Assembly: GCA_028821395.1 (NCBI GenBank)
Contig: JAPPGP010000209.1
Coordinates: 20,049 to 84,048 of the forward strand
Direction of reading: 5' to 3'
Length of the DNA: 64,000 bases
Source of the DNA: Defluviicoccus sp.
GTDB lineage: Bacteria > Pseudomonadota > Alphaproteobacteria > MPNO01
Below, one piece after another: positions 25,726 through 34,504 of this stretch; position 1 is the stretch's first letter; the number at the start of each line of letters is the position of its first letter. The notes beneath the pieces were generated by a model. That model was given only the letters and a program-made list of their open reading frames with translations, made no database searches and was not told where the DNA came from. The position numbers and the translations under genes are program-made.

Positions 25726-26529
25726 ATGGAGTTTCTCGTCGACGGGAAGTCCGCCTTCGCGGCCACCGGCGGGCGGGCCTTCGATGCCGCGCGCCCAGCC
25801 ATCCTGTTCGTCCACGGCGCGGCCAACGACCATTCGGTGTGGCATCTGCCGGCGCGCTATTTCGCGCATCACGGGTTTTCCGTCGCCGCGATCGACCTGC
25901 CCGGCCACGGGCGGTCGGAGGGCGCGCCGTTCGCTGCGATCAACGACATGGCAGCCTGGATTGGACGGGCGCGGGACGCGATCGGGCTCGACCGCGCGGT
26001 GCTGGCGGGGCACTCGATGGGGGCGCTGATCGCGCTTTCCGCCGCCGCCGCCGCGCCCGACAGGACGGAAAAGCTGATCCTGCTCGGCCCCGCGTCGGCG
26101 ATGCCGGTGCATGACGACCTGCTGGATGCGGCCCGGCGCAACGACCGCAAGGCCATCGACCTGATCACCTATTGGGGGCTCAGCCGGGACTCGCAGATCG
26201 GTGGGCACCGCAGCCCGGGCCTCTGGATGCACGGTGGCGGACGGCGGCTGCTGGAGAGCGCCGATGACGGGGTGCTGGCGGCCGGGCTCGCCGCCTGCGC
26301 GGCGTTCGCCGACGGCGAGGCGCGCGCTCGCCTTGTGGCGGCGGAGACCCTGCTGATCCTCGGCGAGCGGGACATGATGACGCCGCTGAAGGGCGGGCTC
26401 GCGCTCGCCCGCACCATTCCCGACGCACGCTATGTGGTGCTGAAGGGGTGCGGCCACATGATGCTCGCCGAGCGGCCCAACGAGACGCTCGACGCGATGC
26501 GGGATTTCATCCTGCCGGACGCGCTATAA
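25726..26529 (+). CDS. Alpha/beta hydrolase
   Basis: A 267-residue alpha/beta hydrolase. LFVHGAANDHSVW (27-39) forms the oxyanion region. The triad is S97 in GHSMGA, D216 in GERDMMTP and H244 in CGHMML. It sits between metY and the acyl-CoA dehydrogenase, with gaps of four and six bases, so it is almost certainly in one transcript with them. A thioesterase or ester hydrolase role in acyl metabolism is possible but not shown by sequence. Confidence 0.88.
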   Translation: MEFLVDGKSAFAATGGRAFDAARPAILFVHGAANDHSVWHLPARYFAHHGFSVAAIDLPGHGRSEGAPFAAINDMAAWIGRARDAIGLDRAVLAGHSMGALIALSAAAAAPDRTEKLILLGPASAMPVHDDLLDAARRNDRKAIDLITYWGLSRDSQIGGHRSPGLWMHGGGRRLLESADDGVLAAGLAACAAFADGEARARLVAAETLLILGERDMMTPLKGGLALARTIPDARYVVLKGCGHMMLAERPNETLDAMRDFILPDAL

Positions 26530-26535
26530 CGCGGC

Positions 26536-27732
26536 ATGGACTTCACCCTGCCGCCCGAGCTCGACGACTACCGCCGCCGCGTCCGCGCCTTCGTGGAACA
26601 GCACATCCTGCCGCTGGAGCGGGATGCGGCGAACGCCGACGAGCACGAGAACCTGCGCGAGGACGTGCTGGAGGACGTGCGCGCCAGGGTCAGGGCCGCC
26701 GGTCTCTGGGCGCTCCAGATGCCTAGGGAGCGCGGCGGTCAGGGCCTGCCCGTGATCGGCATGGCGGCCTGCTACGAGGAGATGAATCGCTCGATCTACG
26801 GGCCCGTCTGCTTCAACTCGGCCGCCCCCGACGACGGCAACATGATGGTGCTGGAGAAGGTCTCGACCGAGGCGCAGAAGGAACGCTGGCTGCAGCCGAT
26901 CGTCGACGGCAGGGTGCGGTCGTCCTTCGCCATGACCGAGCCGATGCCGGGCTCGGGCTCCGACCCCGCAGCGATGCTGACCACGGCGACGAAGGCGGGC
27001 GACCGCTGGGTGATCGACGGGCACAAGTGGTTCATCACCGGCGCCGCGGTGGCGCAACACTTCATCCTGATCGCCCGGACCTCGGACGACCGGCGGCGCG
27101 GGCTCACGGCCTTTCTGTTCGATGCCGGCCAGCCCGGCTTCGAGATCGTCCGGCGCATCCCGATCATGGGCCCGGAGGAGCATGGCGGGCATTGCGAAGT
27201 CCGCTTCGACGGCATGGAGATACCCGACGAGAACCGGCTGATGGAGGTGGGGGACGGGCTCAAGCTCACCCAGATCCGGCTCGGCACCGCGCGTCTGACC
27301 CACTGCATGCGCTGGACCGGGATGGCCAAGCGCGCGCTGGAAGAGACCTTCGCCTATGTCCGCGAGCGCGAGAGCTTCGGCGCCAGGCTCGGCGACCACG
27401 AGGGCGTGCAGTGGATGCTGGGCGAGGCGGCGATGCAGGTCGATATCGGCCGGCTGCTCACAATGCGGGCGGCGGCGCGGCTGGACGCCGGCGATTTCGC
27501 GCGCAAGGAGGTCTCGATGGCCAAGGTCGTGGTCTCCGAGGCGCTGCACACCGCCGTCGACACGGCGATCCAGCTGCTCGGCGCGCGCGGCTACTCCAAG
27601 GACACCAAGCTCGAATGGATGTACCGCTACGCCCGCCAGGCACGGCTGGTCGACGGGGCGTCGGAAGTGCACAAGATGGTGCTGTCCCGCTTCCTGCTCG
27701 AAGAGGGGGTCGATTTCTGGAGCTGGCCGTGA
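26536..27732 (+). CDS. Acyl-CoA dehydrogenase (ACAD10/11-like)
   Basis: A 398-residue flavoprotein with the three-domain acyl-CoA dehydrogenase layout. FAMTEPMPGSGSDP (about 134-147) is the FAD/substrate signature and WFITGAAVAQHF follows. At the usual catalytic-base position near the C-terminus the sequence reads RLVDGASEVHK, with D373 where medium-chain enzymes have Glu. This Asp form is common in the ACAD10/11-like group found next to APH-fold kinases, as here. It would introduce a double bond in an acyl-CoA, probably of a hydroxylated or branched acid. Confidence 0.92.
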   Translation: MDFTLPPELDDYRRRVRAFVEQHILPLERDAANADEHENLREDVLEDVRARVRAAGLWALQMPRERGGQGLPVIGMAACYEEMNRSIYGPVCFNSAAPDDGNMMVLEKVSTEAQKERWLQPIVDGRVRSSFAMTEPMPGSGSDPAAMLTTATKAGDRWVIDGHKWFITGAAVAQHFILIARTSDDRRRGLTAFLFDAGQPGFEIVRRIPIMGPEEHGGHCEVRFDGMEIPDENRLMEVGDGLKLTQIRLGTARLTHCMRWTGMAKRALEETFAYVRERESFGARLGDHEGVQWMLGEAAMQVDIGRLLTMRAAARLDAGDFARKEVSMAKVVVSEALHTAVDTAIQLLGARGYSKDTKLEWMYRYARQARLVDGASEVHKMVLSRFLLEEGVDFWSWP

Positions 27733-28730
27733 GCAGCCGCCTCGCCGCCTTCATCCGGGACGAGGCCGGCGCGGACTCCGTTGCCATCGCCAACGAGAGA
27801 CGCCTGGCGGGCGGGGCGATCCAGGAGAACCGGGCGCTCGATGTAGAGATCGCGGGCGGCCCGCTAGCCGGGCGGTACAAGCTGGTATTGCGGACCGAGG
27901 CGAAATCCTCGGTGCCCCTCAGCCAGCCGGTCGCCCACCAGTTCGCCTGTCTGGAACGCGCCCGCTCGGTCGGGATGACGGTGCCGGAACCGCTCTGGCA
28001 GTCCGACGATCCGGCGATCGTCGGCGCCCCGTTCTACCTGATGCGCCGCATCGAGGGCGAGGCGCTCGGCAACCGCGTGGTGCGGCAGGGGCCGAACCCG
28101 GGGCTCGCCGCGACCCTCGGGCGCGAACTCGCCAGGCTGCACCGCATCGCGCCGCCCGACGACGCGCTCGCCTTCCTCGGCGAGCCGCCCGACGACCCGG
28201 GCGCCTCCGGCATCGCGCTCTATCGCGGCTTTCTCGATGCCGAGGCGATGCCCCACCCGGCAATCGAATGGGGCCTGCGCTGGCTGGAGACCCATCCGGT
28301 GGAACCCGGCGAGATCGTGCTCTGCCACCACGATTTCCGCACCGGCAACTACATGGTGGAGGACGGACGGCTCACCGGAATCCTCGACTGGGAGTTTGCC
28401 GGCTGGGCCGACCCGATGGAGGATGTCGCCTGGTTCTGCGCGCGGTGCTGGCGCTTCGGCGCGCACGCGCTGGAGGCCGGCGGCATCGCCGACCGCGCGC
28501 CGTTCTACGCTGGCTACGAGTCGGAAAGCGGACGCAGGATCGATCCCGAGAAAATCCACTTTTACGAGGTCATGGCGCATATCCGCTGGGCGGTGATCGC
28601 GCTCCACCAGTGCAACCGCCACCTGTCGGGCGCCGAGCCGGACCTTGAGTTCGCGCTGATCGGCCGGCGCCTCCCCGAGCTCGAGCACGAGATCCTCGCG
28701 CTCACGGCGCCGGCAGGACGCGATGCGTGA
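27729..28730 (+). CDS. Phosphotransferase of the APH fold
   Basis: A 333-residue aminoglycoside-phosphotransferase-like kinase. The catalytic loop HHDFRTGN has D202 and N207, and the metal-binding ILDWEFAGWADP has D220. It begins with GTG overlapping the dehydrogenase stop (GTGA), so the two are translationally coupled. In mammalian ACAD10/11 the same two activities are fused and phosphorylate 4-hydroxyacyl-CoA before its further breakdown. The bacterial pair here may do likewise. Antibiotic resistance is not suggested by this context. Confidence 0.88.
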   Translation: MSSRLAAFIRDEAGADSVAIANERRLAGGAIQENRALDVEIAGGPLAGRYKLVLRTEAKSSVPLSQPVAHQFACLERARSVGMTVPEPLWQSDDPAIVGAPFYLMRRIEGEALGNRVVRQGPNPGLAATLGRELARLHRIAPPDDALAFLGEPPDDPGASGIALYRGFLDAEAMPHPAIEWGLRWLETHPVEPGEIVLCHHDFRTGNYMVEDGRLTGILDWEFAGWADPMEDVAWFCARCWRFGAHALEAGGIADRAPFYAGYESESGRRIDPEKIHFYEVMAHIRWAVIALHQCNRHLSGAEPDLEFALIGRRLPELEHEILALTAPAGRDA

Positions 28731-29073
28731 CAAGCCGGACATCGCCGACCTGCTGGAGGCCGCGCGGACGACGCTGATGGAAGACCTGCTCCCCAAGCTT
28801 CGGCCCGAGCACCGCTACCGCGCGCATCTGGTCGCCGCGGCGATGGCGACGGCGGCGCGCGAGCTCGCCGCCGGACAGGCGCCGGAGGAGGCTGAGCGAG
28901 AGGCGCTCGCGCGTCTCCTCGGCGAGGACGCGGACCTGGAGGCACTCAACCGGAGGTTCGCGGCGAAATTGCGCGCCGGCGCCTTCGACGCCAGCGAGAC
29001 GGCCTACGCCCTCCTCGCCCGCTCGACCGCCGCCCGCCTCGCCGAGTGCAACCCGGGCTACGAGACCGATTAG
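28723..29073 (+). CDS. DUF6285 domain protein
   Basis: A 116-residue, mostly helical protein that I match to DUF6285 by its MRDKPDIADLLEAARTTLME opening and RYRAHLVAAAMATAARE segment. It overlaps the phosphotransferase gene by eight bases. This dehydrogenase-kinase-DUF6285 order recurs in proteobacteria, which implies that the small protein serves the same pathway. There is no signal peptide or catalytic motif. Its role is unknown; a regulatory or scaffold subunit is one possibility. Its stop codon overlaps that of the convergent DUF1989 gene by 4 bp. Confidence 0.8.
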   Translation: MRDKPDIADLLEAARTTLMEDLLPKLRPEHRYRAHLVAAAMATAARELAAGQAPEEAEREALARLLGEDADLEALNRRFAAKLRAGAFDASETAYALLARSTAARLAECNPGYETD

Positions 29074-29699
29074 CCCGGGCGGTAGTGGATCGCCCGCATC
29101 GGCGTCGGGTTGAAGGCGTTGCACTTGTTGCGCTCCTGCGGGCAGTTCGACATGGCGACCAGCACGTCGGTCTCGGCGGTGAAGTCGACGTAATCGCCCG
29201 CTTTGGAGCTCGGCAGCTCGATCGTGAAGGTGCCGTCGGGCTGGATCGGGCAGTTCATGAAGACGTTGATGTTGTAGGGGATCTGTTTCCATTCGATGCC
29301 CCACGGCGCGAGCGCGGCGGCGAAGTTGTCGCGGCAGTTGGGCGTGCCCTCGACGCCGTAGCGGTACTGGTTGGTGAAGCGCGAACAGGCGCCGGCGATG
29401 ATGTCGTGCGTGCCGTTGGTGTCGGCGGTCATGGTCATCAGCGCGCCGGCCTCGTCGGAGAACAGCGTGTAGCCGACCCCCGGGAAGACCTGGTTGTTCA
29501 GGAGCAGCGTGTTGTGCGGCGAGAGCTTCTCCTCCAGCCGGTGCAGGTTGAAGCAGAGGAAATCGGCCACCTGCTGGCCCTCGACGTCGACGATGCGGTA
29601 GACCTCGCCCTTGCTGACCTCGCAGGCGTGGTGGCCGCGCGGCTCGACGAGCCTGTCCTCGATCACGGTTCCGGGAACCGTAATGACATCGGTACCCAT
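29070..29699 (-). CDS. DUF1989 (urea carboxylase-associated-like) protein
   Basis: A 209-residue member of DUF1989, the family that includes urea carboxylase-associated proteins and is linked to urea/carboxyguanidine metabolism. Recognisable parts are GEVYRIVDVEGQQVADFLCF, HNTLLLNNQVFPG and NCRDNFAAAL. The ATG at 29699 has AAGGGAGG nearby. No urea carboxylase or allophanate hydrolase gene lies beside it; the neighbours are a Rieske dioxygenase pair in divergent orientation. It may therefore act in N-methyl or amine catabolism with them. The reaction is not known from sequence. Confidence 0.82.
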   Translation of the reverse strand: MGTDVITVPGTVIEDRLVEPRGHHACEVSKGEVYRIVDVEGQQVADFLCFNLHRLEEKLSPHNTLLLNNQVFPGVGYTLFSDEAGALMTMTADTNGTHDIIAGACSRFTNQYRYGVEGTPNCRDNFAAALAPWGIEWKQIPYNINVFMNCPIQPDGTFTIELPSSKAGDYVDFTAETDVLVAMSNCPQERNKCNAFNPTPMRAIHYRPG

Positions 29700-29821
29700 C
29701 CCTGCCTCCCTTGAGGTTTGCGATCGCCCAGCGTGGCACGGGCCGGGCGCCGCGTCCACGGGGGGTTCCGGGCGCCGCCCGCTGGTGTAGTCTCCGATCC
29801 GAGCGGGCCAGGGAGAGGGCG

Positions 29822-31144
29822 ATGGCGGGGCCGACCGAGAGCGAGATCGCCGGGCTCGTCCGGCCGGGGCGGGTGCACCGCAGGGTCTATGCCGATCCGG
29901 CGATCTTCGAGCTCGAAATGGAGCGCATCTTCGCCCGTGCCTGGATCTATGTCGGGCATGAGAGCCAGGTGAAGGCGCCGGGCGATTACGTCCGCACCCG
30001 GATCGGCCGCCGCCCGATGGTCATGACGCGCCACGAGGACGGCTCGATCCGGGTGATCCACAACCAGTGCGCCCATCGCGGCGCCATGGTGGTGGCGAAG
30101 GACGCCGGCAACGCCCGGCGGTTCGAGTGCTGCTACCACGGCTGGACCTACGCCACCGACGGCAGGCTGATCCATGTGCCGCTCCGGCACGGCTATCCCG
30201 CCCATTTCAACCCGGACGATCCGCGAACCGCGATGGTCGCGGCGGCGCGGGTCGCGAGCTATCGCGGCTTCGTCTTCGCCTCTCTCGCGGCGGACGGGCC
30301 GCCGCTCGCCGACTTCCTCGGCTACATGACCACCTCCTTCGACGACATGGTCGACCGCGCGCCGGACGACGAGATCGAGGTCGCGGGCGGGGTGTTCAGG
30401 CACGCCTATGACGGCAACTGGAAGCTGTACCTGGAGAATCTGTGCGACGCGGCGCATCCGATCTTCGTCCACCGCTCGTCGATCGACGCCGCCAGGGCGC
30501 AGGACGATGCGGCGCATTCGACCGGGGCGGGCGAGATCGCGGTGCGCCAGATGCGCCAGAACGGCGCGCCGCACGATTTCTGGCGCGAGCAGGTGGGCAT
30601 CTGGACCTATCCCGGCGGGCACGCCTTCCTCGGCGACTATCACGACGACGAGAAGCTGGTCGCAGCCGGCGGCGACCCCCTGTTCGCCGAGTACCTCGCG
30701 GCGCTGGAGGCGAAGAAGGGGGCGGCGGAGGCGAAGCGCGTCATGGAGGTGACGCGCTGGAACTCGAACGTCTATCCCAACCTCTCCTTCATGAGCCAGT
30801 TCCGCCAACTCCGCGTGGTCCACCCGGTGGCGGTCGACCGCACCGAGGTCCATACCTATGCCTTCCGGCTCAAGGGCGCGCCGGCCAGGATGTTCGAGGA
30901 CACCATCGCCTTTGCCAACGTCACCAACGGGACCGGATCGCCGGTGCTGACCGACGATCTGGAGACCTACGGGCGGATCGGCCAGGGCGTCGCCTCGGCG
31001 GGCGCCGAGTGGATCGAAATCGGCCGCGGCTACGAGACCGACCGGCCCGACGGCACGGGCGGCGTCGCGGGCATCGATTCGACCAGCGAAATCTACATCC
31101 GCAACATGTACGACGCCTGGCTCGGCTACATGGCGGCGCCGTGA
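29822..31144 (+). CDS. Rieske non-heme iron oxygenase, alpha subunit
   Basis: A 440-residue ring-hydroxylating oxygenase large subunit. The Rieske [2Fe-2S] ligands are C83 and H85 (CAHRG) and C103 and H106 (CCYHGW). The mononuclear iron triad reads D209, H212 and H217 in CDAAHPIFVH. The start at 29822 follows GGGAGAGG. It overlaps the beta-subunit gene through GTGA. No ferredoxin or reductase is adjacent, so electrons must come from elsewhere. The substrate, probably aromatic or N-methylated, cannot be read. Confidence 0.92.
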   Translation: MAGPTESEIAGLVRPGRVHRRVYADPAIFELEMERIFARAWIYVGHESQVKAPGDYVRTRIGRRPMVMTRHEDGSIRVIHNQCAHRGAMVVAKDAGNARRFECCYHGWTYATDGRLIHVPLRHGYPAHFNPDDPRTAMVAAARVASYRGFVFASLAADGPPLADFLGYMTTSFDDMVDRAPDDEIEVAGGVFRHAYDGNWKLYLENLCDAAHPIFVHRSSIDAARAQDDAAHSTGAGEIAVRQMRQNGAPHDFWREQVGIWTYPGGHAFLGDYHDDEKLVAAGGDPLFAEYLAALEAKKGAAEAKRVMEVTRWNSNVYPNLSFMSQFRQLRVVHPVAVDRTEVHTYAFRLKGAPARMFEDTIAFANVTNGTGSPVLTDDLETYGRIGQGVASAGAEWIEIGRGYETDRPDGTGGVAGIDSTSEIYIRNMYDAWLGYMAAP

Positions 31145-31617
31145 GCCGGCCCGCACCCGACGAGATCGAGGGCTTCCTTGTCGCCGAGGCGCGGATGCTG
31201 GACGAGCGCCGCTGGGAAGACTGGCTCGCGCTGTTCGCCGAGGACGGCTGGTACTGGGTGCCGCTGGAGGAAGGCCAGGACAATCCGCGGGAGGTGGTCT
31301 CGCTGATCTATGACGACCGGCGCCTCCTGGAGACCCGCATCCGCCGCCTCGCCGAGGCCGCGCTGCACGCCCAGACCCCGGCCTCGCGCACCAGCCGCAT
31401 CGTCGCCAACCCAACCGTGGAAGAGGAGGAAGGCGGCGAGGTCACCGTCCGCGCCAAGTTCCAGATGGTGGAGTCCCGCAACGACGCCCGCCGGGTGTTC
31501 GCCGGCACCACCTGGCACCGGCTCCGGCGCGACGGCGAGGGCTTCCGCATCCGCTGGAAGCGGGTCGATCTGGTCGATTGCGACGCCGTCCATGACGGGA
31601 TCAGCGTCCCGTTCTAG
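31141..31617 (+). CDS. Aromatic-ring-hydroxylating dioxygenase, beta subunit
   Basis: A 158-residue small subunit with the NTF2-like cone fold. EGFLVAEARMLDERRWEDWL and the W-Y-W-x-P region that follows are characteristic, as is SRIVANPTVEE. It starts with GTG overlapping the alpha stop by 4 bp. The beta subunit is structural and completes an alpha3beta3 oxygenase. Its stop overlaps that of the convergent DUF2339 gene by 4 bp (CTAG). Confidence 0.9.
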   Translation: MSRPAPDEIEGFLVAEARMLDERRWEDWLALFAEDGWYWVPLEEGQDNPREVVSLIYDDRRLLETRIRRLAEAALHAQTPASRTSRIVANPTVEEEEGGEVTVRAKFQMVESRNDARRVFAGTTWHRLRRDGEGFRIRWKRVDLVDCDAVHDGISVPF

Positions 31618-34304
31618 GTCGAGCCGGGGACTACCCGCGGCGGGAACACGTAGCGGCGGTAGAGATAGCTGACGCCGACCGCCGCCAGCCCGACGCCGAA
31701 GAAGGAGAGCGCCCGCCAGATCCCGGTCAGCGCGGCGGTGTCGAAGAACACCGCCTTGCCCGCCGCTAGCAGGACGAGCACGAGAGAAGCGTAGCGCAGC
31801 ATGACCCCGCCCTGTCCGAGCGCGAGCGCGAGCAGGATGGCGGCATAGGCGAGCCAGCCGAGCGAGTAGGCGTAGAGCTCGGCATTGGTGGTCGCGCCGG
31901 CGAGCAGGCTGCCGTGGAAGCTGTGCCTGATCTCGGCGTTGAGCCAGACGAAGCCGAGCGCCAGCGCGGCGACGCCCGCCCAGCGCGCCACCCGCGCATC
32001 GCCGCGCCGGACCGCCGCCCACATGAACAGGACCGCGAAGCCGGCGGGCACGAGGTAGCCAGGCAGCAGCAGGTTGAAGAACGGCCAGCTCCCTACCGGA
32101 TCGGCGCGAAGCCAGGGGTTGTCGAAGAGGATTTGCAGCACGGCCACCTGGGCAAGAGCGAGACCGGCCAGGATGCGCCAGCCCCAGACCGGCACCAGGC
32201 GGTCGGCGGGAAGGCGCGCGTAGAGGATGTAGGCCACGGCGAGCCACGCGATCGACTGGACGGATTGCTCGGCGAAGCCGTAACGCCGCGCATCGAGCGG
32301 CCCGCCCGACATCAGGTGACGGATCTCGAGGCTGACGAAGAGGACGGCGAAGGCCAGCGCGCCGGCTTCCAGGAGGGAGACGAGGCGGTCATCTGTCCTG
32401 CGCCGGAACATCCGCGCGGCGGCGAAGAAGGCGAGTGCCGGCCCGCCATAGCCGTAGATCAGCCAGTTGAGGCCGGGGACGCCGCCGATCGGATAGTCCA
32501 GCACGTGGGGGTTCAGGATGAGGCGGACCAGCACGACCGCGGCGACCGCGAAGGCCACGCGGCGCAGCGCCGGCAGGTCGAGCCTGGCCGCGATCCAGGC
32601 CATTGCCGGGAGCTGGATGGCCAGCGCCACGGTGAGCCAGGCCTGTTCGAGCGCCGTCGCCGCCGCCAGGGACAACGCCGCGACCACGCCCGCGGCGTAG
32701 GCGCCGAGCGCGCCGGTCATCCCCGGCGCGTCGCGATGGCGCTGCACCCGCTCCGCCGCGAACAGCAGGACCAGGCCGAGGCCGAGCGCTGCCCCGGTCC
32801 AGGCCAGGTCGAGCGCGAATCCCTCGATCCGCCAATAGGCGACGGTGAAGACCAGGACCGGCGTCGCCGCCGATACCGACGCCCAGAGCGCCGGGCGAGC
32901 GGCGCCCCAGAGCGCGGCAAAGCCGCCGGCGCCGACGATCGCGGCATAGATCGCGGCCACGCCCAGAAACGGCACCAGGTCGGGAGGCACGATCGGTCCG
33001 GGCACGCGACCGATCTCCTTTCCCTCCATAACCCAGATCGGCGCGCGCTTGTCGGTGATTTCCGGCAGGTGCCAGCCGGCGACGATCGCCAGGACAAGGA
33101 TCGCGGCGGCGATCTGGAACGCATCGAACGCGGCCTCTCGTCGCGCTGCGGCGAGCATGCCGGCGGCAGCGATCCCGGCCACCGTGAGGGAGGCGTCGCC
33201 ATAGTGATCCATGCGGACCAGCGCAAAAATCAGCGCGCCGGTGACCAGCACCGCAATCGCGGCGATGAGTTCGGAGGTCCGAAGCGCCTCCCAATCGAGC
33301 GGCTGCGGCAGGTCGCCGTCGGACCCATCCGGAGCGAACGGATAGCGCACCAGCATGAAGACCGCGCCCAGGGCCAGGAGATAGGGCCCGACGAAATTGG
33401 CATCGCCGGTCTGCCAGGCGGCGGAGAACCAAAGCAGCGGCCAAGCCGTCGCGCCGGCCAGGCCAAGCCAGGCGAGCCACCATCGCCCCGTGTAGCGCGC
33501 GATCGCCAGCAAGCCCGCCGTCAGCAGCAGCAGATAGGGGAACAGCACCTCCGGGCGGTGTTCCCCTGTCGCGGTCAGCCACGGGGTCAGGTATCCGCCG
33601 ACCAGGCCGATCGCCGCGACCAGCGGCCCCTGCAACAGCGACAGCGCCACCGCGCCGGCGGCGACGCTGGCCAGCAAGACGAAAGCGGCGGCGGGCGAGA
33701 TCAGGTCGTAGAGCGCATAAGCCGCGTAGATGCTGGTGAACAGGATCGAGACGCCCGCCGCCGTCAGCGCCGGCGGTATGTAGGACGGCTGGATCGCCGC
33801 CAGCGCGCGCTCCAGCGGCCGGCGGCGCAGCCAATCGCCGGCGAGGGTCAGCAGCGCGCCCAGCACCGCACCCAGGCAGACGCGGATCTCCGGGCCGAGC
33901 CAGCCCTGCTCGATCGAGAACTTGACCAGGAAGAATCCGCCGACGGCAAGCGCGACGCTGCCCCCCCAGACCAGCCATTTGGAGGTTAGCGCCTCCTCGA
34001 TGGATGGGGGCGGGGACGGGGGAGGCGGCGCCCAGCGCGCCACCTGCGGTTCGGGCGGCGCTGCGGGGGTCGGTTCGGGCGGCTCCGGCCGGGCGGCGGC
34101 CGGCTCGACCCCATCCGGCGTTGCCTCTTCCGGCGGCGCGGACGGGTCCTCGGATGCAAGCGCCAGCCGGGCAACCTCACTCTGGAGGGACTCCAATTCC
34201 TTCGCCACACGGTTGGACCGGATCCATGCCCCGATACCGAGGATCGGGCCGGCCAAGACCGCGAGCAGAATGATCCCTGAGATCAGCGCCATGAGGCTAT
34301 CCAT
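31614..34304 (-). CDS. DUF2339 multi-pass membrane protein
   Basis: An 896-residue protein with an N-terminal helix (about 5-28), a short coiled segment (VAKELESLQSEVARL), a Pro/Glu/Ala-rich linker (about 55-95) and then more than twenty hydrophobic helices. The post-linker ALTSKWLVWGGSVALAVGGF and the FAGDWLRRR-like segment (TLAGDWLRRRPL) match DUF2339. The family is widespread in proteobacteria and its function is unknown. A cell-envelope role is sometimes supposed. It stands alone, with 200 featureless bases upstream. Confidence 0.85.
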   Translation of the reverse strand: MDSLMALISGIILLAVLAGPILGIGAWIRSNRVAKELESLQSEVARLALASEDPSAPPEEATPDGVEPAAARPEPPEPTPAAPPEPQVARWAPPPPSPPPSIEEALTSKWLVWGGSVALAVGGFFLVKFSIEQGWLGPEIRVCLGAVLGALLTLAGDWLRRRPLERALAAIQPSYIPPALTAAGVSILFTSIYAAYALYDLISPAAAFVLLASVAAGAVALSLLQGPLVAAIGLVGGYLTPWLTATGEHRPEVLFPYLLLLTAGLLAIARYTGRWWLAWLGLAGATAWPLLWFSAAWQTGDANFVGPYLLALGAVFMLVRYPFAPDGSDGDLPQPLDWEALRTSELIAAIAVLVTGALIFALVRMDHYGDASLTVAGIAAAGMLAAARREAAFDAFQIAAAILVLAIVAGWHLPEITDKRAPIWVMEGKEIGRVPGPIVPPDLVPFLGVAAIYAAIVGAGGFAALWGAARPALWASVSAATPVLVFTVAYWRIEGFALDLAWTGAALGLGLVLLFAAERVQRHRDAPGMTGALGAYAAGVVAALSLAAATALEQAWLTVALAIQLPAMAWIAARLDLPALRRVAFAVAAVVLVRLILNPHVLDYPIGGVPGLNWLIYGYGGPALAFFAAARMFRRRTDDRLVSLLEAGALAFAVLFVSLEIRHLMSGGPLDARRYGFAEQSVQSIAWLAVAYILYARLPADRLVPVWGWRILAGLALAQVAVLQILFDNPWLRADPVGSWPFFNLLLPGYLVPAGFAVLFMWAAVRRGDARVARWAGVAALALGFVWLNAEIRHSFHGSLLAGATTNAELYAYSLGWLAYAAILLALALGQGGVMLRYASLVLVLLAAGKAVFFDTAALTGIWRALSFFGVGLAAVGVSYLYRRYVFPPRVVPGST

Positions 34305-34504
34305 CGTGCGTGCCGGATCCGACTTTGGGGGCTCGGCCGGCCCGAATCGGAGGCTCTCTGCCGCCCGAGCCTCCTCGCCTCAGCGCTTCGTTCCGGTCCT
34401 ATCGATATTGGGAGGCAGTCACCCATGCGCCATGACCTCGTAACCAGATCGTGACCTTGCGGTGCGGGATGGCAATGTCGGGGTGCGCGTCACGCGCGGG
34501 GGCG

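Noticed and set aside
22388..26029. Very long open frame (over 1200 codons) on the plus strand
   Set aside because: It is antisense to the acyl-CoA synthetase and then runs out of frame through metY and the hydrolase. The GC-rich code suppresses stops, and the translation has no domain similarity. Similar long shadows elsewhere (for example 23067-25826, 31914-33989, 59189-61540) were left out for the same reason.
27729..28730. Aminoglycoside resistance phosphotransferase
   Set aside because: The fold is shared, but the gene is coupled to an acyl-CoA dehydrogenase and DUF6285, which points to acyl metabolism rather than antibiotic modification.
29070..29699. Urea carboxylase operon
   Set aside because: Only the DUF1989 protein is present; there is no biotin-dependent carboxylase, allophanate hydrolase or urea transporter beside it.
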